Shown here: positions 43,739 to 52,450 of the stretch, piece by piece | Numbering within the stretch: position 1 is the first letter of the stretch | Layout: each line of letters begins with the position of its first letter | Assembly (NCBI GenBank): GCA_902141825.1 | Contig: CABFPG010000009.1 | Location: 124,001-188,000 of the forward strand | Direction of reading: 5' to 3' | DNA: 64,000 nt | Origin: Thalassocella blandensis | GTDB taxonomy: Bacteria > Pseudomonadota > Gammaproteobacteria > Pseudomonadales > Cellvibrionaceae | Notes under the pieces: generated by a model | Told to the model about the DNA's origin: nothing | Databases searched by the model: none | The model's input: the letters and a program-made list of their open reading frames with translations, nothing else | Program-made: the position numbers and the translations under genes

Positions 43739-44395
43739 ATGCGGTTAGGCATTATTCTGGCCATTGCAGGGCTCGCGATAACAGCTTGCAGCCAAAAGAA
43801 TTCTTATTTGGAAGATCCTCAATTAGCAAAATCTACCCTGGAAAAGTGTCATACAGACCTCGCCGCCGCCCACAAGGTCAATGACTATGACCGTATCGAG
43901 TCTCTATCCGAGAATCAGGAATGCAAAGCTGCCGCCGAGGCCCATGCCATGCATGTACGAGAAGGCAAAATTGACCCGGTAAGACGCAAGAGCGATCGTC
44001 CAATTACCCAGGAGGATCTCGACCGACAAAAGCAAATGGCTGATAAATCTACAATCGTGACCCCGAGCGAAACCAAGGCACCAGACCCCATGCGTCGTGG
44101 CAGCACTGATCCGGAGTACTACATGGGATTGCCTTTCGACGAGTATTATCTCTGGTCAAAGCGTTGCATCTCATCCGTTGTGGATCGCCGCTCGAAAGAA
44201 TGCGAAGTGGTCAGAAGTCTTACCGATCAGCGCTATGAAGTGGAAATCGACAAACTACGCAAACGATTTGCCAACAAGCCGGAAGCACTTGAACGATATA
44301 GCCAATCTGTCTGCATAGGTGAAGACATGGTGGACTATCTGTGCGAATTCACCTTAAAGCTGTTGAAGGAACACAAAAGCAACGCAGAAAAATAA
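43739..44395 (+). CDS. Small lipoprotein of unknown function
   Basis: A 218-residue protein with a lipoprotein signal ending in LAITAC (Cys17), starting KNSYLED after it. AGGAG lies seven bases before the ATG. The first 65 residues after the lipobox (AKSTLEKCHTDL...NQECKAAAEAH) resemble the EexN-like fold of small entry-exclusion-type lipoproteins, followed by a charged linker and a Cys-containing helical C-terminal domain (KRCISSVV, KECEVVRSL). Four to five Cys residues suggest disulfides. Function is unknown. A strong terminator follows, so this is a single-gene unit or ends a short operon with the DUF3108 gene. Confidence 0.72.
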   Translation: MRLGIILAIAGLAITACSQKNSYLEDPQLAKSTLEKCHTDLAAAHKVNDYDRIESLSENQECKAAAEAHAMHVREGKIDPVRRKSDRPITQEDLDRQKQMADKSTIVTPSETKAPDPMRRGSTDPEYYMGLPFDEYYLWSKRCISSVVDRRSKECEVVRSLTDQRYEVEIDKLRKRFANKPEALERYSQSVCIGEDMVDYLCEFTLKLLKEHKSNAEK

Positions 44396-44420
44396 GCCGT
44401 GCTACACCTTAAATGAAAAC

Positions 44421-44448
44421 AAAAGCCCGCTTTTATTGCGGGCTTTTT
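44421..44448 (+). terminator. Terminator of the lipoprotein gene
   Basis: AAAAGCCCGC (44421-44430) pairs with GCGGGCTTTT (44438-44447), followed by T residues. Confidence 0.9.
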
Positions 44449-44536
44449 GTTGGCATACAATGCGTGTTAAAACACTAAAAGGCAGGTCACTCATGTGGAG
44501 ACAGGCGAGGATGAGGCCGTCAAAAACACCAGGGGA

Positions 44537-44935
44537 TCAGGAATACATTGGCTGGCCGCGATAAACACCTTTAAACGCTAAACCTGCACGATATTTCGGG
44601 TACACCTTGCCATAATGCTCAACCGTTGCATGCGGAGCCTGTAACGTCATTGTTTCTGCACCAGCGGCTTTTTTCATCGGCACAACATCTTTGTTGTCTT
44701 CGTTTTTAGCTTTCAGATTTTGCATCACAAACCCTACGCCAGCCATGGAAATCAGTTTTGCATAGCAATCGCCTAATGCGCGCGACTGGGTCTGGTCGAG
44801 GATCTCATGAATAATTTGTAAAAAGTCGGGTTGCGACAACTTCAAACGAAGGCCTCTTTCTTCTTGAATAATACTGATGCATTCTTTCGCACATCTAATC
44901 GCTTTTGGATTAAGCATCCAAGATTTGTCGGTCAT
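44537..44935 (-). CDS. Unrecognised 132-residue protein
   Basis: I start it at the ATG at 44935, which has AAGGAG eight bases upstream; an in-frame start at 44971 lacks one. The product is cytoplasmic, helical in the N-terminal half (AKECISIIQEERGLRLKLSQ) with an apparent flexible Lys-rich middle and a basic, Tyr/Gly-rich C-terminus (KYRAGLAFKGVYRGQP). I do not know a family. A nucleic-acid-binding role would fit the composition, but nothing more can be said. It stands alone between a terminator and a long non-coding stretch. Confidence 0.65.
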   Translation of the reverse strand: MTDKSWMLNPKAIRCAKECISIIQEERGLRLKLSQPDFLQIIHEILDQTQSRALGDCYAKLISMAGVGFVMQNLKAKNEDNKDVVPMKKAAGAETMTLQAPHATVEHYGKVYPKYRAGLAFKGVYRGQPMYS

Positions 44936-45419
44936 GAGGAAACTCCTTAGGTTTTCTTTTTCGGGTCGCAATCAAAATTTGGTTAAGGCATTTGACTTTG
45001 TATCGTCACTTGAAATCGTCGCTTGGAATCGATATCGATTTAATTGTTTTGCCTTGCAAGGAAAAAGATAGCTCAGAATAAAAACTTTATTCAGACGCAG
45101 CGCACAAAATGAGCGAGAAAGTATTAGAATATTTTTCTCTTAATTTTAGTGTTTCAAGATCATTCTGCTAGAAGTTAAAAACCCCAATTATTAATACGCC
45201 AAAAATCCATTTTTGCAGTCATAAACAGCGGAAAAAATAGATTAAAATCACATTAGTTATGAGGATTGCTCGACTCTGCTGCCTTGGAGAATAAAGCCAA
45301 AATGCATAAGAAAAATTTTGTAAAAAAGGAGGAAAAAATGCTATTCGCCAAACAATTGACGAATAATTATTTTTTCTAAACACTTAACTGTTTATGACAA
45401 AGCATTGACAGCACTGAAT
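44936..45419. other. AT-rich intergenic region with a tiny frame
   Basis: About 480 bases with no large gene. The only notable element is a 25-codon frame with an internal strong ribosome-binding site (45302-45379), listed separately. Confidence 0.5.
45302..45379 (+). CDS. Possible 25- or 13-residue peptide
   Basis: An ATG at 45302 (GGAG 15 bases upstream) opens a 25-codon frame. A second in-frame ATG at 45338 has a perfect AAGGAGG six bases upstream and would give a 13-residue peptide ending NNYFF. The strong internal site is unusual in such AT-rich DNA, but it also reads as Lys-Lys-Glu-Glu codons. Could be a small peptide or chance. Confidence 0.25.
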   Translation: MHKKNFVKKEEKMLFAKQLTNNYFF

Positions 45420-46166
45420 TCAACTTTCATTTTTATCACGTAAATATGGTTTAAACAGATCGTACTGCCAATGACGCATCGCCATGACGACTGTTGTCCC
45501 ATGTTTATCTGCCATGGCCAAACCTGCATCGCTTTGCATCAACTCATTAAATTCGCGCGCAAGCTTTTGCATTTTTTTCTGCATTTCTGCGTTGGATGCC
45601 CGGCTTAGCAAGCCATTTAATACCAGTAGCTGCTCTTGTTCTCCGTCAAACCGCGATTTAAAAAATTCTTTTTCCACATGATGATGAAAGAACTGTTGAA
45701 TAGGCCCATTGGCTAACCAGCGAAAATTTGGCGACACCAGTAATTTGATACGATTGTTTGGCAGCAACTCGATAATTTTCAGTTTATCCAGCTTTGCCAG
45801 TTTCCGGACGCACTCCGGCTCAGTTAATTTGTAGTACGCCAGCAAATCGGCAAAGGAGTATCCATTAATAACACTCACCGTTACCATCAATAACACGTGG
45901 TCACTGGCAATTTCCTGTTCCTGATCATGGCTTAGCTGTTTTAATTGTGGCTGCTCCTTTGCCATTAACACAACCAGCTCTTCCAACTGCAAACCGATAA
46001 ACTGGCAAGCGGTTTCCAAGCGTTGAAGAGTGAAGTTTTCTTCAGAAAACAGGCGCTTGACTGAAGCCTCACTGAGTTCCAGAGCTTTCGCCAAATCGGC
46101 GTATGTTGTTCCATGCGCTTTCAGTTGTTTTTTAAGCGTGGCAATTAAAGCCGAAGACTGCGCCAT
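45420..46166 (-). CDS. XRE-family helix-turn-helix regulator
   Basis: A 248-residue protein from the ATG at 46166 (AGGAG upstream). The N-terminal helix-turn-helix is TYADLAKALELSEASVKRLF (about 20-39), of the Cro/CI type. The C-terminal 170 residues are helical and resemble the ligand-binding part of the family often annotated only as XRE regulator. It is divergent from aas (245 bases between the starts), so it may regulate the lysophospholipid recycling gene or itself. The intergenic region holds short symmetrical words (TATAATACC..., ATAGCGACC) but no clear operator. Confidence 0.85.
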   Translation of the reverse strand: MAQSSALIATLKKQLKAHGTTYADLAKALELSEASVKRLFSEENFTLQRLETACQFIGLQLEELVVLMAKEQPQLKQLSHDQEQEIASDHVLLMVTVSVINGYSFADLLAYYKLTEPECVRKLAKLDKLKIIELLPNNRIKLLVSPNFRWLANGPIQQFFHHHVEKEFFKSRFDGEQEQLLVLNGLLSRASNAEMQKKMQKLAREFNELMQSDAGLAMADKHGTTVVMAMRHWQYDLFKPYLRDKNES

Positions 46167-46411
46167 AAGTTCTCCTGGGATAGTGTTGTTCAGCCACGTA
46201 TACACGATAAAGCGAATGGCCGGGAATAAAACAAACGCGCTAAACTAAACAAGCGAACGCGAGTGTGGTCTATTCCATGAATGCTAAGCGAAGTATCAAT
46301 TTATAATACCAAAAGTCAAAATATATACGACAACTTTCAGTATAGTTGCACAGATAGCGACCAAAGACAAAAATAAGCGCTATTACCACTTATTGTTCAA
46401 CAGGGAATACT

Positions 46412-49400
46412 ATGAAAAGACTGATCCAACAACCAGGCGCCCTGCCGTTTCTGGCCGCAGTTTTCCTCAATGCCTTTATTGATCTTGGGCATAAAATCGT
46501 TATCCAAAACACGATATTTAAGCTCTATGACGATAGCCAGCAAGTCATTCTTACGGCCATTCTCAATGGTTTGATTTTGTTGCCATTTATCCTGCTTTTC
46601 AGCCCAGCGGGGTTTATCTCCGACCGCTTCGCAAAAAATCGGGTGATGCGCGCAACGGCCTGGGGCGGTGTTGTATTAACCTGTGGTATTACGGTGTGCT
46701 ACGCACTCGGTCTGTTCTGGGCAGCGTTTGCCATGACCTTTTTGCTGGCAGCGCAGTCAGCAATTTACTCTCCCGCCAAGCTCGGCTATATCCGGGGATT
46801 TTTCGGCAAAGAACATCTGGCTGAGGCCAATGGTCTGGTGTCAGCCATTGCGATTATCGCCATCCTGGCAGGAACCTTTGTGTTTTCCATTGCGTTTGAA
46901 AGTTTATATCCCACTGCGGCAACTTCCAAAGATGCCGTACTGTTGCACTTAGTACCAGTGGGCGGATTGTTGATTATCAATGCTGTGGTGGAGTTGATCC
47001 TGGTTTACCGTCTGCCCAATACCGACCTCAAGCGAAACACCGAACAGCAATTTGATCTGAAGCAATATGTCAAAGGCGGCTTGATCAAACAAAATCTACA
47101 ACCGATTTTAAGTCGTGAAGTGATTCGCTTGTCCATCGTGGGCCTGGCGATGTTCTGGTCCATTGGTCAGGTGCTCCTCGCCTCATTTCCCGCATTCGCC
47201 AAAGAGCAGACAGGCCAAACCAATACCATTGCTATTCAGGCAATACTGGCAGCAACCGGTATTGGTATTGCCCTGGGTTCACTCATCGCCAGTCGCGTCT
47301 CTAAAAATTACATTGAAACCGGATTAATTCCAATTGGCGCAGCAGGTATCGCACTGGGCCTGTGGATACTTCCCAACTTGACCAGCGAAGTATTGATGGG
47401 CCTCGACTTCCTGTTTATCGGCATGATGGGGGGCATGTTCATAGTACCGCTGAATGCAATGATTCAGTTTTATGCCAACGAGGATGAACTGGGTAAAGTT
47501 CTGGCTGGAAACAACCTGTTTCAAAATGTGTGCATGATGAGCTTCCTCATTATCACTGTCATCTTTGCCCTGCTCGGTATCAGCAGTAAGCAACTACTGT
47601 TTCTAACAGCCATCGTCGCTGTGCTTGGTGGTTGCTATACCGTGTATAAATTGCCGCAGAGTTTGATGCGCATCATCTTGAGCTATGTTATCTCCCGTCG
47701 CTATCGCATCGATGTGCAAGGCATGAAACACATTCCCAGTAAAGGTGGGGTACTGTTGCTGGGGAACCATATCAGCTGGATAGACTGGGCCATTGTACAG
47801 CTGGCCTGCCCTCGCCCGGTTCATTTTGTCATGCTGAAAAGTATTTACGAACGCTGGTACCTCAAATGGTTTTTTGATCTGTTTGGTTGTGTTCCGATTG
47901 AACAGGGCAGCAACAGTAAGAAGTCTCTCGATATCGTGACTGACCTTTTGAATGAAGGAAAAGTGGTTTGTCTGTTCCCCGAGGGTGTCATCAGTCGAAC
48001 GGGCCACCTGGCTGAGTTCAGACGCGGCTATGAGCGCGCGGCACAAGCAGCGGAAACTGATGTGGTGATTCAACCGTTCTATCTACGCGGACTTTGGGGC
48101 AGCTATTTTTCACGCTCCTCCGCACGAATGAAAAATACCTCCGCGAACGGCTGGAAGCGCGATATCGTAGTGGCGTTTGGCCCTCCCATAGCCAAAGACA
48201 CGCCTGCTGACGTACTGAAACGACGCGTCTTTGATTTGTCTGTAAGTTCCTGGCAGGCTCATGTCGACACCTTGCCAACTATTGCGGAAGCGTGGGTTGA
48301 GTCTGTGAAAAACCGCAAAGGTGGGCTTGCCATCGCCGACACATTAACAGGCGACATGTCCGCCACCAATGCATTAACAGCCGCGAGTTGTTTTGCACGG
48401 CAGATAAAGAAACTCAGCCCGGAAAAAAATATCGGAATGCTGGTGCCCACCAGTACCGGTGGCGTGCTGGCGAATATGGCCTGTTTAATGCTCGGCAAAA
48501 CCATCGTAAATTTGAATTACACTGCGAGCCCGCAGGCTTTTGCATCAGCGCTTGAACAAGCCAATATTAAAACCGTTTACACCTCACAGAAATTTTTACG
48601 AAAGCTGGAACAACGTGGTATTGATTTCTCCGACAGTCTAGAGAAAACACAAGTCGTATTTTTGGAAGATGTAAAACAAAATATTGCCAAAATGGACTTT
48701 CTTCTCCATTTGGCAATGGTGAAACTGTTGCCCAGCTGGGTGTTGAAAAAAATTCTGTGCCGCGCCTGTACTACGGACGCTACGGCCGCCATATTATTTT
48801 CCAGCGGCAGTGAAGGTGCCCCCAAAGGCATTCAATTAAGCCACAAAAATATTATGGCAAACTTGAAGCAAATTGCGGATGTCCTGAACATGGAAGAGAA
48901 AGATGTGATTATGGCCTCTTTACCTCTATTCCACGCCTTTGGCTTAACCGTAACGCAATTTTTGCCGTTGATTGAAGGTGTGCCCATGATTTGCCATGCC
49001 GATCCAACCGACGTTTTAGGCATTAGTAAAGCGGTGGCAAAATACCAGGCAACCGTGATGTGCGGAACATCAACTTTCCTGCGATTGTATTGCCGCAATC
49101 ACAAAGTTCATCCACTTATGCTACAAAGCCTGCGCGTGGTGGTTGCAGGGGCAGAAAAATTGCAACCGGAAGTACGCGAAGCCTTCAAACTGAAATTCAA
49201 CAAGGATGTATTGGAAGGCTACGGAGCAACAGAGACAACTCCTGTGGCCAGCGTCAACCTTCCCGACGCCATTGACACCGGTAATTGGAAAGTGCAGTTA
49301 GGCGGTCGACTCGGCAGTGTCGGTATGCCCTTACCCGGCACCAGTTTTAAAATTGTCGACCCGTCCACCTGGCAAGAACTTCCCACAGGGGAAGATGGCA

Positions 49401-50122
49401 TGATCCTGATTGGTGGAGCACAGATTATGCAGGGCTATTTAAACCAACCGGAAAAAACAGCTGAGGTCGTGAAAATATTCGAAGGGGAACGTTGGTACGT
49501 CACTGGGGACAAAGGACATCTGGACGGCGATGGTTTTCTCACCATTGTCGATCGCTATTCACGATTTGCCAAACTCGGTGGCGAAATGATTAGCTTGAGT
49601 GCAGTGGAAACCGCTATTCGACTTGCGCTTCAGCAGATCAAAATCCAAGACGAACAGGATGATATCGAGCTGGTGGCCGTCAACTTACCCGACGAGAAAA
49701 AAGGAGAGCGTATTGTTGTACTCTGCAATCAAACTATTGATATCAAAACCGTGAAGGATGCAATGCTGCAGCAGAAATGCAACCCTCTTATGATCCCCGC
49801 CGAGATGATCACTACCGCAGTCATGCCCAAACTCGGCACGGGAAAAACCGATTTTGCGCTGGCAAAACGTCTTGCCAGCGGTGACATCACAGCAGATCAA
49901 CTTGATAAGAGCAAGAGTGTTGATACTGTTGTAGAAGATGATCCTTCAATGGCTGACGAAACACTCACCGATCCCGTTGACAACACAGCGTCAGTAGCGT
50001 CAGAACAACTGGACAATGACACTCAATTACCGTCGTCGTCGCACGCGGACATTGGCGAAGATAAGTCTGCAGCTAATGAAGTAGTTTCCGATAAAAGTCA
50101 CCAGGACAAAGATACGCTCTAA
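46412..50122 (+). CDS. aas: Fused lysophospholipid transporter-acyltransferase-acyl-ACP synthetase
   Basis: A 1236-residue inner-membrane protein that joins three activities. Residues 1 to about 420 are an LplT-like MFS transporter, which flips lysophospholipids inward. About 425-630 is a PlsC-like acyltransferase with the catalytic HX4D motif (H453, D458; NHISWID) and FPEG. About 650-1150 is an AMP-forming acyl-ACP synthetase, with FSSGSEGAPKGIQLSH and GYGATE. Together they reacylate 2-acyl-glycerophosphoethanolamine. In E. coli LplT and Aas are separate; fused forms occur in other bacteria. The last 75 residues are an acidic, Asp/Ser/Glu-rich tail not found in E. coli Aas. AGGGA precedes the ATG. 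Confidence 0.94.
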   Translation: MKRLIQQPGALPFLAAVFLNAFIDLGHKIVIQNTIFKLYDDSQQVILTAILNGLILLPFILLFSPAGFISDRFAKNRVMRATAWGGVVLTCGITVCYALGLFWAAFAMTFLLAAQSAIYSPAKLGYIRGFFGKEHLAEANGLVSAIAIIAILAGTFVFSIAFESLYPTAATSKDAVLLHLVPVGGLLIINAVVELILVYRLPNTDLKRNTEQQFDLKQYVKGGLIKQNLQPILSREVIRLSIVGLAMFWSIGQVLLASFPAFAKEQTGQTNTIAIQAILAATGIGIALGSLIASRVSKNYIETGLIPIGAAGIALGLWILPNLTSEVLMGLDFLFIGMMGGMFIVPLNAMIQFYANEDELGKVLAGNNLFQNVCMMSFLIITVIFALLGISSKQLLFLTAIVAVLGGCYTVYKLPQSLMRIILSYVISRRYRIDVQGMKHIPSKGGVLLLGNHISWIDWAIVQLACPRPVHFVMLKSIYERWYLKWFFDLFGCVPIEQGSNSKKSLDIVTDLLNEGKVVCLFPEGVISRTGHLAEFRRGYERAAQAAETDVVIQPFYLRGLWGSYFSRSSARMKNTSANGWKRDIVVAFGPPIAKDTPADVLKRRVFDLSVSSWQAHVDTLPTIAEAWVESVKNRKGGLAIADTLTGDMSATNALTAASCFARQIKKLSPEKNIGMLVPTSTGGVLANMACLMLGKTIVNLNYTASPQAFASALEQANIKTVYTSQKFLRKLEQRGIDFSDSLEKTQVVFLEDVKQNIAKMDFLLHLAMVKLLPSWVLKKILCRACTTDATAAILFSSGSEGAPKGIQLSHKNIMANLKQIADVLNMEEKDVIMASLPLFHAFGLTVTQFLPLIEGVPMICHADPTDVLGISKAVAKYQATVMCGTSTFLRLYCRNHKVHPLMLQSLRVVVAGAEKLQPEVREAFKLKFNKDVLEGYGATETTPVASVNLPDAIDTGNWKVQLGGRLGSVGMPLPGTSFKIVDPSTWQELPTGEDGMILIGGAQIMQGYLNQPEKTAEVVKIFEGERWYVTGDKGHLDGDGFLTIVDRYSRFAKLGGEMISLSAVETAIRLALQQIKIQDEQDDIELVAVNLPDEKKGERIVVLCNQTIDIKTVKDAMLQQKCNPLMIPAEMITTAVMPKLGTGKTDFALAKRLASGDITADQLDKSKSVDTVVEDDPSMADETLTDPVDNTASVASEQLDNDTQLPSSSHADIGEDKSAANEVVSDKSHQDKDTL

Positions 50123-50273
50123 TACGTCTTAACGGTGATTAAACCTTGCGTCATTGCCAGACGTGAAAGGGAAATCCAAACCAGCTCCGTTTTGCATGGA
50201 CGTAAACGGAGCTGTTACTATGAAAGTGACTCAGGTATTCTTTAGTTTCTGTCTCTCACTAACTGCTTGCAAC

Positions 50274-50825
50274 ATGCACTATTATTTATCCATTGGTACA
50301 AACATATCGCCAGAGTATAACGCCGCTCAGATAATTAAATTACTGGCGACAGCGTTCGGAGAAATCCATTATTTCCCGTTCGTTTATACCCAGCCTCAAG
50401 GAATGAGAACACACAATACCTTTTTAAATTCTGTCGCAGTGGTGAAGTCCGAGTTAGACAGCACTGAATTTAAACAGCAATTGAATACGATAGAGACCAC
50501 CCTGGGACGCGATCGAACAGACCCTTTACGCAGCAAGAAAGATCGCACGGCGGATATCGATATTCTAGGTAGCAGTGAACAATGGGACTCTCAGTTTTTT
50601 CATCAATTTAATGAAAGCTATATCCGTGGCGTCGTGCGTCCTGGTACCAGTGCCCGCTTCGCTAATTTAACTGCGTTTGGCTTGCCTCCCAATGACTTGC
50701 ATGCACAAACCGGCTTGGCAACTGTCGAATCAGAAAACTTCTCAAACCCGACAATCCCCCCGGCTGCTGTACACCAAGCACCTGCGCCAATTTATTTTTC
50801 CTTAGCGCAGATCAACAAGCCCTGA
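50274..50825 (+). CDS. HPPK-like (FolK family) pterin pyrophosphokinase
   Basis: A 183-residue protein. The first residues after the ATG at 50274 (YYLSIGTNISPEYN) match the N-terminal strand of 6-hydroxymethyl-7,8-dihydropterin pyrophosphokinase. RTADIDIL (about 97-104) carries the two metal-binding Asp residues of the family. The second half diverges from E. coli FolK and extends further. An ATG at 50220 with GGAG upstream would add 18 hydrophobic residues that look like a lipoprotein signal, which would make no sense for a cytosolic kinase, so I prefer 50274 even though it lacks a ribosome-binding site. It may be a second FolK for tetrahydromonapterin or an unusual substrate. It is convergent with folM. 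Confidence 0.7.
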   Translation: MHYYLSIGTNISPEYNAAQIIKLLATAFGEIHYFPFVYTQPQGMRTHNTFLNSVAVVKSELDSTEFKQQLNTIETTLGRDRTDPLRSKKDRTADIDILGSSEQWDSQFFHQFNESYIRGVVRPGTSARFANLTAFGLPPNDLHAQTGLATVESENFSNPTIPPAAVHQAPAPIYFSLAQINKP

Positions 50826-50850
50826 AGTGGAATGAGCAGAGTGCTCGCAG

Positions 50851-51573
50851 TTACCATGCACTAATTGAACGACCACCATCTACTTTTAGGCAGGTTCCCG
50901 TTACAAAATCGTTTTGCAACAAACTTTTTATTGCTTGATGTATGGGTTCAAAGCCTCCCTCTCTGGCCAGAGGTGTTTGTGCCATCACCGTATCTTTCTG
51001 TGTTTGTGTGTGATCGGGAAGAAACTGGATGGGGCCTGGTTGAATACTGTTAACGCGTACGGCAGGGGCAAACTTTTTTGCAAATCCCTTCGTCAAATTT
51101 TCCAGACCGGCTTTGGTTGAACAGTAGAGTGAAAAGTCTGTTTTCGGGTTATCTACGTAAATATCGGTAATATGAATCACCGAGGCACTGCCACTGGCTT
51201 CAAGCTGTGGCTGCAGCGCCAGATTCAATTGAGCGGGAAAAGCCATATGGATATTGAACAAGGCCTGATAATGTTGCGCCAGATCCTTTTGTACATCGTT
51301 ATCGGCTTGAAAAACGGAGGCGTTGTGAATCAGCACGTCGATTTGCGTTTGTTGTTCCTGGATCATTACAGCGACTTGCTGCGCGCAGGAAGGAGTATAG
51401 TCCTCCAGTGGAATTACGCTAAGCCGATCACATTGCAAGGCAGATAATTCCGCTGAGGCATTACGGGTAATCGCGACAACGTTGTCGCCCGCTTGTAAAA
51501 ATTGCTCCGTGAGAAAAAGCCCCAATCTGCGGCTCGCCCCGGTAATGACGATATTTTTTACCTGGTGTTGCAT
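50851..51573 (-). CDS. folM: FolM-like dihydromonapterin reductase
   Basis: A 240-residue short-chain dehydrogenase. The NADPH-binding motif is TGASRRLG near residue 12, with HNAS around 87 and the active-site pair in YCSTKAG (Tyr/Lys, about 150-154). The PGPI motif near residue 180 with QFLPDH is typical of the FolM/pteridine-reductase branch, which reduces dihydromonapterin and slowly dihydrofolate. AGGGG lies before the ATG. It converges with the HPPK-like gene with a 25-base gap. The pairing with an HPPK-like protein suggests a shared pterin pathway. folX and folE2 are not in view. Confidence 0.82.
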   Translation of the reverse strand: MQHQVKNIVITGASRRLGLFLTEQFLQAGDNVVAITRNASAELSALQCDRLSVIPLEDYTPSCAQQVAVMIQEQQTQIDVLIHNASVFQADNDVQKDLAQHYQALFNIHMAFPAQLNLALQPQLEASGSASVIHITDIYVDNPKTDFSLYCSTKAGLENLTKGFAKKFAPAVRVNSIQPGPIQFLPDHTQTQKDTVMAQTPLAREGGFEPIHQAIKSLLQNDFVTGTCLKVDGGRSISAW

Positions 51574-51661
51574 AATACCCCTGCTGCTTCAGTTGAGTCA
51601 GGTACGCCAATACGGCGAACGTTACAGGGGCATCATACCATTTTATGAACCGGGTAAACCG

Positions 51662-51895
51662 CTAGCGCAGTTCACCCAGCATATCTTTACGGCTTGATAT
51701 CATATCTTCATAAGTTTTGATGGTGCTGTTGTCCAGATATCCATCCAAATATTTTAAGCGTTCCAATTGCTTTACTAAACAGCTTATTTCACGTTCCAAC
51801 TGTGCCTTTAGACTAACTCCGTCTCGTTCTTGCACTTTACTAAACACTTCTAGATTATCTCGATTTATCTGTTCGCTTTGGTTGAGGGTATTCAT
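51662..51895 (-). CDS. Small coiled-coil protein of unknown function
   Basis: A 77-residue, strongly charged frame with a heptad-like pattern (LEREISCLVKQLERLKYLDGY). No signal peptide, no membrane segment and no recognisable family. The ribosome-binding site is weak (AAGA). Codon use looks real, and no better frame overlaps it. It could be a regulatory or scaffolding peptide, but conservation is unknown. Confidence 0.48.
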   Translation of the reverse strand: MNTLNQSEQINRDNLEVFSKVQERDGVSLKAQLEREISCLVKQLERLKYLDGYLDNSTIKTYEDMISSRKDMLGELR

Positions 51896-52129
51896 GTTGT
51901 CATTCTTAGTTCAGTGTTCATTATGTTTGTTTTTATTACCGATATAAGAAAACCGCAGTTTTATCAGGTTTTTTTTACAGTTTGCTTAACCGCATCACAG
52001 TTTTCAGTCAAAGTCGTTTATTACAAGTTATTGGCATAATTTAACTGCCTTTCATGGCAACTTCAGTCCATTGACCATGCGACCTCTCCCTGAGCATTCT
52101 CCTTAAACTTACCTGAGTAACATTAAAAA

Positions 52130-52219
52130 ATGAAACGAGAAACTATTGTTGATGTTCGTGAAATCCCAAAATTTACAGAACGTGTTAACCACGATTGTGC
52201 GATCGAACTGCAGAATTAA
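52130..52219 (+). pseudogene. Short fragment resembling the start of a DUF2249 domain
   Basis: The frame encodes RETIVDVREIPKFTERVNHD and stops after 29 residues. DUF2249 proteins begin with a similar [LV]DVREIP..ERH pattern. There is no ribosome-binding site and no continuation in another frame that I recognise. It may be a gene remnant, or the resemblance may be chance. Confidence 0.25.
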
Positions 52220-52319
52220 ACGCTTGTATTACGTTGTCATGAGTTGAACTTCTTCAGCACAAAACACGGTATTGGGACTTAAAGGTATAGCTGAGATTTA
52301 ATGAATTGCCAAATAAAAG

Positions 52320-52352
52320 CCGGGCGATAGGATCATTGTTCCTATCGCCCGG
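52320..52352 (-). terminator. Terminator of the nudE-cysQ operon
   Basis: CCGGGCGATAGGA (52320-52332) is the perfect complement of 52340-52352, with a 7-base loop. Read on the minus strand it is followed by CTTTTATTT. It lies 100 bases past the cysQ stop codon. Confidence 0.75.
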
Positions 52353-52450
52353 TGGTGATCATTGGAAAAGTTGGAATATGACTATGCGTTTAGGTTATTT
52401 ACATCCATGTAAAATGAAGATTGCTGCGTAATAAAACGGAGAAACAGGAC

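Larger units (their letters stand above)
51896..52450. other. Intergenic region before cysQ's 3' end
   Basis: About 550 bases. A 29-codon DUF2249-like fragment (52130-52219) and the cysQ terminator hairpin (52320-52352) are listed separately. Otherwise nothing recognisable. Confidence 0.5.
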
